Shown: positions 52,048-61,500 of the stretch, in pieces
Layout of the letters: each line of letters opens with the position of its first letter
How positions within the stretch are numbered: position 1 is the first letter of the stretch
Origin: Xanthomonas vasicola
Lineage (GTDB): Bacteria > Pseudomonadota > Gammaproteobacteria > Xanthomonadales > Xanthomonadaceae
DNA: 64,000 nt
Direction of reading: 5' to 3'
Assembly: GCF_000772705.2 (NCBI RefSeq)
Contig: NZ_JSBW02000040.1
Coordinates: 1-64,000 of the forward strand
Program-made: the position numbers and the translations under genes
Notes under the pieces: model-generated
Databases searched by the model: none
What the model was told of the DNA's origin: nothing
The model's input: the letters and a program-made list of their open reading frames with translations, nothing else

Positions 52048-53528
52048 CATACCTTCGCAACGCGTTGCTCGCTGGTGCCGTGGCGGTGTCGCTCGCCGCC
52101 TGCGCAGTGGGACCGAACTTTCAGCGCCCCGCTCCTCCCACTGCAGATCGCTACACCGCCAACGCGTTACCTGCAGCGACTCCAGCAGCGGACGTAGCGC
52201 ATGGCGGTGCGCAACAGTTCGCGCCAGGGCAAGACGTGCCGACCGCGTGGTGGCGCGCATTCGGCTCGCCGCAATTGAATGCTGTGGTGGAACGCGCATT
52301 GCGTGCCAACCCGGATCTACAGGCCGCCGACGCGGCGCTCCGGCAGGCGCAACAGACACTCGCCGCGCAACGCGGCGCCTGGCTGCCTCAAGCGGATCTG
52401 CATGTGGATGCCAGCCGGCAACGCGACTCGGTGGTACCCGCGCCGGATGTCGGCATCGACACGCCGTACGCGCTACGCACCGCGCAGCTCAGCGTGAGCT
52501 ATACGCTGGACGTGTTTGGCGGCACGCGGCGGCAAGTGGAAGCGGCCGGCGCGCAGGCACAAGCGCAGCGCGATCAGCGCGATGCGGCGTATCTCAGCCT
52601 CACCGCCAATGTCGTCAACGCAGCTATCGGCGAAGCGGCCGCGCGCGCGCAACTGGATGCCGCGCGCGCGCAGGTCGCACTCGCCGAACAGCTATGCACG
52701 CTCACCGAACGCCAGCAAACGCTTGGCGCGATCGGCACAGCGCAGGTGCTGGCCCAACGCACTGCACTGGCGCAGGCGCAGGCCGCAGTCCCGCCGTTGG
52801 AAAAACAGCTGGAACTACAACGCACCCTGCTCGCGATTCTGGGTGGGCAATTGCCTAGCGACGCTACGGATGAGGCATTTACGCTGGCGACGCTGCAGCT
52901 TCCGGCGCAACTGCCGTTGTCGTTGCCCTCGCAGTTGGTTGACCACCGGCCAGATATCCGCGCCGCCGAAGCACAAGCACATGCGGCCAGCGCGCTGATC
53001 GGTGTGGCGACCGCTGCGCGCTTGCCATCGATCACCCTGAGTGCAGCCAGCGGCGGTTCTGCGGCCAGTTTCGGGCGCATGTTCGCGGCCGGTAATACGC
53101 AATGGTCGGTTGCCGGCAGCCTGCTGCAGCCGCTGTTCCATGGCGGTGCGCTTGCGCATCAGCAACAGGCGGCCGAAGCCAGCTACGCGCAGGCCATGGC
53201 GCAATACCGCAGCGTGGTGTTGAACGCGTTTGGCGAGGTCTCCAATGCGCTCACCGCGCTGCAGAGCGACGCACAGAGTCTGCGTGCCTCTGCCGATGCG
53301 CAGGCGCTGGCGGAGCGCACGCTGGCGGTGGTGCAGCGTCAACAAGTGGTCGGCGCGGTCGGCATGGCCGATCTGTTGCAGGCACAGCAGGCCTACCAGA
53401 GCACACAGGCGGCCACGGTCCAGGCACAAGCCGCGCGCTACACCGACACCGTGGCGCTGTATCAGGCCCTGGGTGGCGGTCCATGGTGGTCGCCATCGGC
53501 ACAGACAGCTGAGCCGGCGGCTCCATGA
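52044..53528 (+). CDS. Outer-membrane efflux channel, NodT/OprM-type lipoprotein
   Basis: A 494-residue protein with a lipoprotein signal (LAGAVAVSLAACAVGPNFQR, Cys20). Two repeats of the outer-membrane factor domain are visible: WWRAFGSPQLNAVVERALRA with NPDLQAADAALRQAQQTLAA, and the second HRPDIRAAEAQAHAASALIG with LFHGGALAHQQQAAEASYAQ. The plug/tunnel hairpins are present. It completes the tripartite pump with the two upstream genes. The ATG overlaps the pump stop by 4 bases. Confidence 0.92.
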   Translation: MTYLRNALLAGAVAVSLAACAVGPNFQRPAPPTADRYTANALPAATPAADVAHGGAQQFAPGQDVPTAWWRAFGSPQLNAVVERALRANPDLQAADAALRQAQQTLAAQRGAWLPQADLHVDASRQRDSVVPAPDVGIDTPYALRTAQLSVSYTLDVFGGTRRQVEAAGAQAQAQRDQRDAAYLSLTANVVNAAIGEAAARAQLDAARAQVALAEQLCTLTERQQTLGAIGTAQVLAQRTALAQAQAAVPPLEKQLELQRTLLAILGGQLPSDATDEAFTLATLQLPAQLPLSLPSQLVDHRPDIRAAEAQAHAASALIGVATAARLPSITLSAASGGSAASFGRMFAAGNTQWSVAGSLLQPLFHGGALAHQQQAAEASYAQAMAQYRSVVLNAFGEVSNALTALQSDAQSLRASADAQALAERTLAVVQRQQVVGAVGMADLLQAQQAYQSTQAATVQAQAARYTDTVALYQALGGGPWWSPSAQTAEPAAP

Positions 53529-53592
53529 ACCAAGCACTGCATCCAGCGCCGGTTGTGTAACGGCGGCACCGCCAGCTGAGACAATCGCCGCC

Positions 53593-54669
53593 ATGCGCAT
53601 GACCTCTCTGTTCCGCTCGCCGCCTACCCGCACCGACCTGCTTGGCATGCTCGGGCTGGTGGCCGGCATAGCGGCGATCTTCGTGGCCGATACCTTCACC
53701 GATTACGCGGTGGCGGCGGCCTTGTTCTATACGCTGGTGGTGCTGCTGTCGGTGCGCCTGCTCACGCGCGCGGGCGTGGTGGCCTTGGCGGCTACCTGCC
53801 TTGCACTTATCGTGCTCAGCTTTCATCTCACTCCGGCCGGCAGTTACCGCGTGGGGGTGATCAATTCCTGCATCAGCGCGGTGGTGGTTGCGGTCACCAC
53901 GTATCTGGCAGTGCAGATGGAAGCGGCCAAGGCCAGCGCGCATGCAGCGCAGGCGCGGCTATTGCGGCTGACCCGCAGCGGCAGCATGGGTGGGCTGGCC
54001 GCGTCGATCGCGCACGAAGTCAATCAACCGTTGGCGGCCATCGTGACCAGCGGCAACGCCTGCCAGCGTTGGTTGGCACAGCAACCGCCGAACCTGGCCA
54101 AGGCCGATGCCGCACTGGAGCGCATGCTTGCCGACGCCGGCCGCGCCAGCGCCATCATTGCGCGCATGCGTGCGCTGGCGCGTGGCGAAGCGAGTCAACG
54201 TCACCCGCTGGATTTGAACCGCACGGTGCTCGACATGATTGCGCTCACCCGTGGCGAAACCGAGCGCCATGGCATCGCATTGTCGCTGGAACTGGACCCT
54301 GCCCTGCCTGCGGTGCTGGCCGATGGCGTGCAAATTCAGCAGGTCATCGGCAATCTGTTGCTCAACGCGGTGGAGGCGCTAGCGACCCTGCCGGATGAGG
54401 CGCGCAGCATCCACGTGCGCTCGCATATCGATGGTGCGTGGGCATGCCTGTGCATCGACGATACCGGCCCGGGGTTATCCGAAGATGCACTGGCACATGT
54501 CTTCGAAGCATTCTGGAGCACCAAGGACGATGGCATGGGCATTGGTTTGAGCATCAGCCGTACCATCATGGAAGCCAACGGCGGGCAGATCTGGGCCGAG
54601 CCGGCCGGCACGCGCGGTGCGCGCTTCGGCCTGCGCTTGCCCCTGGTCACAGCGGAGCGCAGGGAATGA
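53593..54669 (+). CDS. Membrane sensor histidine kinase (FixL/DctB-like, heavily membrane N-terminus)
   Basis: A 358-residue kinase from MRMTSLFRSP; the longer frame upstream shadows the efflux channel gene. Three or four N-terminal membrane helices (about 17-110) form the sensor, with no large periplasmic domain. The H-box is ASIAHEVNQPLAAIVTSGNA (His141), followed by the ATPase motifs IQQVIGNLLLNAVEAL, IDDTGPGLSEDALAHVFEAF and GMGIGLSISRTIMEANGGQI. It overlaps the regulator by 4 bases. It may control the RND pump 64 bases upstream, but the pump's promoter was not examined for a binding site. Confidence 0.88.
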   Translation: MRMTSLFRSPPTRTDLLGMLGLVAGIAAIFVADTFTDYAVAAALFYTLVVLLSVRLLTRAGVVALAATCLALIVLSFHLTPAGSYRVGVINSCISAVVVAVTTYLAVQMEAAKASAHAAQARLLRLTRSGSMGGLAASIAHEVNQPLAAIVTSGNACQRWLAQQPPNLAKADAALERMLADAGRASAIIARMRALARGEASQRHPLDLNRTVLDMIALTRGETERHGIALSLELDPALPAVLADGVQIQQVIGNLLLNAVEALATLPDEARSIHVRSHIDGAWACLCIDDTGPGLSEDALAHVFEAFWSTKDDGMGIGLSISRTIMEANGGQIWAEPAGTRGARFGLRLPLVTAERRE

Positions 54670-55277
54670 ACGAGATGGCACCGGTGGTATATCTCATCGA
54701 CGACGATGTTTCGATGCGCGCCGCGCTGGAAGATCTGTTCGCCTCGGTCGGCTTACAGGTCTATGCGTTCGGTTCCACCGATCAATTCCTTGCGCATCGG
54801 CTGCAGGACGCGCCCGCCTGTCTGGTGCTGGATATCCGTATGCCAGGCCAGAGTGGGATGGAATTTCATCGGCGTATGGTCGAATCCGGCTTTGCCCTGC
54901 CAACCATTTTCATCACCGGTCATGGCGATATCGCGATGGGCGTGGAAGCGATGAAGAACGGTGCGATCGAATTTCTGACCAAGCCGTTCCGCGATCAGGC
55001 CCTCCTGGACGCAATTCAAGACGGTATCCGCCGCGACCGCGCGCGCCGCCAGAGCGATGCGGTTGCCGCCGAGCTGCGTGCGCGTTGGGAATCGCTGAGC
55101 AGCGGCGAGCAGGATGTGACGCGGCTGGTGGTGCAAGGTCTGTTGAACAAACAGGTGGCCGCGCGCTTACACCTCAGCGAGATCACCGTAAAAGTGCGGC
55201 GTGGGCAGGCCATGCGCAAGATGCAGGCCGGCTCGCTGGCCGAGCTGGTGCGTTTGGCGGAACGCATCGGTCTGTGA
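54666..55277 (+). CDS. FixJ/NarL-type response regulator
   Basis: A 203-residue protein starting MNEMAPVVYL. The receiver has Asp pair VVYLIDDDVSMRAALEDLFA, phosphoacceptor Asp56 in CLVLDIRMPGQSGMEFHRRM, Thr in FITGHGDIAMGVEAMKNGAI and Lys in TKPF. A LuxR-type helix-turn-helix follows (EQDVTRLVVQGLLNKQVAAR, then LHLSEITVKVRRGQAMRKM). In the recognition helix KVRRGQ replaces the more usual KVHRGN. It is the partner of the kinase with which it overlaps. The 300 bases after it hold only the terminator at 55523. Confidence 0.9.
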   Translation: MNEMAPVVYLIDDDVSMRAALEDLFASVGLQVYAFGSTDQFLAHRLQDAPACLVLDIRMPGQSGMEFHRRMVESGFALPTIFITGHGDIAMGVEAMKNGAIEFLTKPFRDQALLDAIQDGIRRDRARRQSDAVAAELRARWESLSSGEQDVTRLVVQGLLNKQVAARLHLSEITVKVRRGQAMRKMQAGSLAELVRLAERIGL

Positions 55278-55522
55278 GGCGCGCTGTGTTACCGGGATTT
55301 GTAGTGCGTGCTGTATTGCATGCTCGTGCATACGCCTTTGGCTGATGGCAGCCGCAGCTATGGTTTGCGCGGTTGTCACTGCAAAGCTGCAGTGACGCTG
55401 CATGCAGGCAGCGCATCAATCAGTGCCTGCATGTCATGCGCTGACCGGACCGCAGCAACACACATCAACACTCACGTGCACGCCTACGCCTGGCGCGACG
55501 CACATAGAAAAGCGCACAAAAA

Positions 55523-55548
55523 AAACGCCCCGGTATGCCGGGGCGTTT
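55523..55548 (-). terminator. Rho-independent terminator of the giant autotransporter gene
   Basis: A perfect 11-bp stem, AAACGCCCCGG / CCGGGGCGTTT, loop TATG. On the minus strand it is followed by a T-run (the A-run at 55515-55525), so it terminates the gene ending at 55584, 36 bases away. It could also stop read-through of the plus-strand regulator operon, though the T-run on that side is only three bases. Confidence 0.85.
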
Positions 55549-55583
55549 CCATTTCCAGTTTCAAGCATGCGGCAAGCCAGGAC

Positions 55584-58500
55584 TCAGAAGCTCACCCCCC
55601 AGGTCACCTGACCACCGTACGCCGTCTGCCCGTCGCCGTTGAGTCCTTGCAGCGACAGTGCCAACCGGCTGCGCGGCGAGGTGATCAGACTGACGCCCAA
55701 CTCGCCGACAACAGCGTTCTTGGCCAGGGTGACGCTTTGCACCGAGAACTCCGAAGCGGTGCCGACGAAGCCGGCCGAACGCTGCACAGAGCGGTCGCCA
55801 AACGCGTGCCGCCAGCCTGCCGACGCGTACAACGCCGCCTTTTGGCCGAGATCCCAATGCCCACGCACACCCAGCGTAGCGGTGCTGAAGGTATCGCTGG
55901 CACTGTCCACCGACAACGCTGAAATGCCGCCGCGCTCGGTGAAACCATCGGTCTTCAGACGGGTGTAATCGGCCGCAATGAACGGGCTGTACACCGCGCC
56001 CTTGGTGCGCAAATTCCAGGCCGCTTCCAGCGACACCGTCACCGCTGTGGCGTCATAGCGGCTGCTCAGGCGTTCTTCGAGCACGCCAGGCAACATCACC
56101 CGGCGCGTGCTGTCGACGTTGTAGCTGGCGTAATCCACCGCGCCTTGCAGCGAGAACGCAGACCAATCGGCCCGGCCGTACACACCGGCATGGGTGCCAT
56201 CCACATCGGCCCGGTCGCCCCACTCGCGCGACCAGCTCTCGATGTCCTGGTTGCCCACTGCAATTCCCACTACGCTGCGTTCGCCGAAGCGGCGTTCCGC
56301 ACCGGCCATCACCCCGTTGTCCTCGCGGCGCACCGACACCGCATTGGCATCGCCATCGACGCGGTTGGGCAGGCTGCGCCCGGTGATCCACACCGTGGTG
56401 TCGCCAACCAGCGTGTCCTGGCTGTCGCCACGCAGATGGTTGCTGATGCCGCTGTAAAGGAAGCGGCTGTCCAGCAACGCGGTTGCGGTACTGGCATGGC
56501 TTTCGCCCGACAGCGATGCAAACGCAGTGCGCACCGCTTCCGGGTCGTTGGGCAAACGCACCACGGCCTGATAGATCGGGCTGGTGTTCGGCAAGCCGTC
56601 CACAGCCGCCGCCGTGGACTGCTGGTTCGGCGTGGTGACTGCATCCACCATGCCCACCGTATTGCGCCCGAACGTCACCGACAACCCGGTAGCAGTGGTG
56701 CTGACATCCGGCTCGATAAACGCGTAGTCGGAAACGACGTTGCTGAACTGCCCGGTGAGGCCACCGCCGGCGCTGATCACCGGAATCTCCGTAAACAGCG
56801 GCAGGTCGGTCGCCCGTAGCAACTCCAGGGTGGTGCCGGTTGCCACACTGGCTGCGCCGCCCACCGTCACCGGCGTGACCGCACCGCCGTCGCCGGGCGT
56901 CACCTGCAACGTAGAGCCTGGCGCAAACGTGGCGTTGTCGCCCACGCTGATGGTGCCACCGGCGCCACCGATGGCCACCGTGCCCGAGGAGACCAGGCTG
57001 CCGATGCTGCCGCTGCCGGTGAGCGTGCCGCCAGGCCCCACCGTGACCGGGCCGCCCAGCGCTGCGCCGGGGTTGGCCGGGTTGCCCACGCTCAGGGTGC
57101 CGGCCGCGATGGTTGTCGTTCCATCGAAGCCACCGCTGTTGGCCGTCAGCAGCAGCGTGCCTGCGCCGTCTTTGAGCAGACTGCCAGTGCCGGACAAGGT
57201 TCCCGTGTAGGTACCATTGGCGGCTTGCTGGAACACCAGTGCGCTGTTGTTGGCGATGTTGCCCTGCAGGCTGTCGGTGTCGCCGATCAGCGTGCCTGCA
57301 TTGATGGTGGTGCCGCCCAGATAGCCGTTGACACCATCCAGGGTCAGCGCACCGACACCGTTCTTGATCAAGGTACCGCTGCCGGTGACATTGCCGGCAT
57401 AGGTCCCGTCGGTCGCCTGATCGAACACCAGCACCGCGTTGTCGACGATGTTGCCCTGCAGGCTGGCGGTGGTGCCGATCAGACTGCCGCTGGCAATGGT
57501 GGTACCGCCGCTGTAGGTATTGGGTGCCCCCAAGGTCAACGCGCCAGCGCCCTGCTTGATCAGGCTGCCGGTGCCGCTGACCACGCCGGCAAACGCGCCA
57601 TCGCTAGCCTGATCGAACACCAAGGTTGCGTTGTCGACCACGTCGCCCTGCAGGCTGGTGGTGTTGCCGACCAAGCTGCCGGCGCTGATCACGGTGCCGC
57701 CGGTGTACGTGTTGGGGCCGAGCAACTGCAGCACGCCAGCGCCCGCCTTCTCCAGCGAGCCAGTGCCGCTGACCGTGCCGGCATACACCCCGCCGGTGGT
57801 CTGGTTGAACACCAACGCCGCGTTGTTGGCAATATCGCCCTGCAGGCTAGCGGTGTCGCCGATCAGAGTGCCGGCCACAATGCTGGTACCGCCGGTGTAG
57901 CCATTGGCGCCATTGAGCAACAGCGCGCCGGCGCCATCCTTGACCACAGTGCCGGTGCCGGTGATCGAGCCGTTGAACACACCATCGGCCGCTTGGTTGA
58001 ACGCCAACGTCGCGTTGTCGACGATGGCGCCTTGCAGACTCGCGCTATCACCTACCAGCGTGCCGGCGTTGAGCGTGGTGCCACCGCTGTAGCTATTGCT
58101 GCCGTCCAGGGTCAGCGTGCCGGTGTTGGTCTTGATCAACGCACCGTTACCGCTGATGTTGCCTGCGAGTGCGAGGTCGGCCGGGTTATCGACGGTGAGC
58201 GCCGCACCTAGCGTGACCGCATTACCCAGTACGGTGGCAACCGGATTGCTCAGCACCGAATCGCCGGTCACCGACAAGGTGCCGCTACCCAGCGCGGTAT
58301 TGCTGCCCACCGCCAGACTGCCATCGCTGAGTACCGTGCCGCCGGCATAGCTGTTGTTGCCGCTCAGCGTGAGCGTGGCGGCGCCGTTCTTGATCAAGCC
58401 GCCCGTGCCGCTGATCTCGCCGGTCAATGCCAGATCGTTGCTGCCGGGCAGCGTCAACGCACCATTGAGCACCACCGCATTGCCTACGGACAAGGCTTGG

Positions 58501-61500
58501 TTGGTATCGAGTGTGGTGCCTGCTGCGGCAGTCAGCGTACCGGTTCCCAACGCTTGCGCATTGCCCAGCACCAGGCTGCCGCCGTCCAGCGCAGTGCCGC
58601 CGGTGTAGCTGTTGGGACCACTCAAGACCAGCGTGCCGGTATCAAGCTTTTGCACACCTCCAGTGCCGGTGATGGCAACGTCGATGGTGCCGGTAACGCC
58701 AGGGTCCACACGGATGATGGTATTCGCTGCGTTGGCGCTCAATGCGCCAGCACCTGCATCGCTGAGCACATAGCCATCGGTGATGAACTGCATACCGACG
58801 ATGCCTTGGGTACCCTGCACGCCCACGTTGCCCGCAGTGCCGCCGAAGACTGCAAAGCTGTTCTGCCAGGCGCTGTTGGTCAGCCCATCAATCGAGGTCC
58901 AGTTGGTGGCGCCGGCAGTCCATGTGCCAGTACCGCCATCGGCGATGCCGTTGGCAACAGTCTGCGCGCCATCCCAGAACTGCGCAGTGGTGCCGGATGC
59001 CAACAGCACCACATTGACCTGCTGCGCCAGCGAGGTCTGCAATGTCAGCTGGGTGGGGTCGACCGTGCCGGGCAACGTGCCGAAGCCCATGCCGTTATTG
59101 GTCAACGCGCCGGTGTAGTCGATCAAGCGATACACGCCGGTGCCGAAACCACCGATGTCGGTGATGTTGAGCGTACCGTCCAGCGTGAGGTCGCCATTGA
59201 CCGCCAGCACACCGGTCTGGCTGGGCACCCCCAGGAACGCATCGAGCGTGGCATTGGGTGCAAAGCTCAGGCTGCCGGTGGTCAGCAGCGCGCCGCTGGT
59301 CACCACCAGGCGGCCGCCGTCGTTCACCGTGACTGCGGCATTGACCACGCCGCTACCGCTCAGCGTGCCGCCATTACCTACCGTCAGGCCACCGGTGCTG
59401 CCGAGCGTGCCATCCACATCCAGCGTGCCGGCGGTGATCTGCGTGGTGCCGCCGATCGCGCTGGTGCCGGTGAGTTGTAGTGTGCCGGTGCCGATCTTTT
59501 CGAGAGAGCCAGCATCATTCAACGAGCCTGCAAACGTGCTGCTTGCGTCGTTGACGCCCAGCTGCAGCGTGCTGCCGCCCAGGATCGCGACATTGCCCAC
59601 GCCGGTCACGCTGTTCAATGCGGTATTGCTGCCGAGCGAGAGCCCTGCAGCTGCCGCAACATCCACGCTGGCGGTCGTTCCCAACGTGCCGGTGGCGGAG
59701 GTGGCAAGCACACCACTCTGCACCGACACTGGGCCACTGAACAAATTGCTGCCAGACAAGGTCAACGTGCCCAGGCCGGTCTTGGTCAGTGCACCCGCAC
59801 CACTGAGCACGCCGGTCAACGCCAGATCGTCCGCACTGGCGATGGTCAGATTGGCGCCCAGATTGACGTTGTTGCCCAGAGCAAGCGCAATCGCATTGCT
59901 CAAGGTAGAGGTGCCCAGCACCGACAGGCTGCCTGCACCGAGTGCCGTGTTGCTGCCCACCGCCAGCGTGCCGGCATTCAACACGCTGCCGCCGACGTAG
60001 CTATTGCTGCCATCCAGCGTGAGCGTGGAGGTGCCGTTCTTGATCAAGCTGCCGGCACCGCTGATCACGCCGGTCAATGCCAGATCGTTGCTGCCGGGCA
60101 AGGTCAATGCACCATCGAGCACCACCGCATTGCCGACCGCCACTGCTTGATTGGTGTCGAGTGTGGTGCCCGCTGCGGCAGTCAGCGTGCCGGTGCCCAA
60201 CGCTTGCGCATTGCCCAGCACCAAACTGCCGCCGCCCAGCGCAGTACCGCCGGTGTAGGTATTGGGACCACTCAACACCAGCGTGCCGGTATCGAGCTTC
60301 TGCACGCCGCCGGTGCCGGTGATGGCCACATCGATGCTGGCGGTTGCGCCCGGGTCCACGCGGATGGCGGTCAATGGATTGGTCACCGCCAGTGCGCCCG
60401 CGCCGGCATCGGTCAACTGATAGCCATCGGTCACGAACTGCAGGCCACCGATGTTCTGCGTGCCCTGCACGCCCACTGCGCCCGCGGCACCGGAAAACGC
60501 CGCGAAATCGCCTTGCCAGGTACTGTTGGCGCTGCCGTCCTGGTCGGTCCAGTTGGTGGCCGCACCCCAGGTGCCACTACCGCCATCAATGGTTCCATTG
60601 GCCGTGGTCTGCACGCCGTCCCAGAACTGCACGATGCTGCCCGGCGCGGTTACCACCAGATTGAGTTGCTGACCGATGGCGGTCTGCAACGCGAGCTGGC
60701 TGATGTCTACGCTGCCGGGAAACAGGCCAATCAGCATGCCGTTATCGGTGAGCGCGCCGGTGTAGTCGATCAAGCGATACACGCCGGTCCCGAAACCACC
60801 GATGTCGGTGATGTTGAGCGTGCCGTCCAGCGTGAGATTGCCATTGACCTCAAGCAGGCGCGTTGCGCTTGGCGCCCCCAACGCCACATCGACAAACGCG
60901 CCCGGTGCCAGCGTCAACCCGCCCACACTCAGCGACGAACCGCTGGTCAATGCGAGCCGGCCGCCATCGCTGATGTTCACGGCAGCGCCCACGTTACCGG
61001 CGGTGCCAGTGCCGGTTAGCGTGCCGCCCGTGGCCACGTTCAACGCGCTGGTGCCGAGGCTGCCGACTACATCGAGCGTACCGGCACTGACCTGGGTGGT
61101 GCCACCGATCGCGCTGGTACCGAGCAAACGCACGGTGCCGGTGCCCACCTTGTCCAGGTTCCCGCCACCGCCCAGGCTGCCGGAGAAATCGCCGCCGCCC
61201 AGCTGCAGCGTGGCGCCGGTATCGGTGCCGACACCGCCCGCACCAGTGAGCGCGTTGATCAAACCACCGTTGGTCAGATTCAACCGCGCACCTGCTGCGA
61301 CATCGACATTGCTGGCGTTGCCCAGCGAGCCAGCAGTGCTGGCCACCACGGTGCCGGCCTGGATCGCGAACGGGCCGGTGTAACTATTGTTGCCGCTCAA
61401 GGTCAGCGTGCCGAGTCCGGTCTTGATCAGATCGCCGCCACCGCCGATGGCGCCGCTGGCGGTCATGTCTGCGGCGTTATCCACGGTCAGCGCAGCGCCC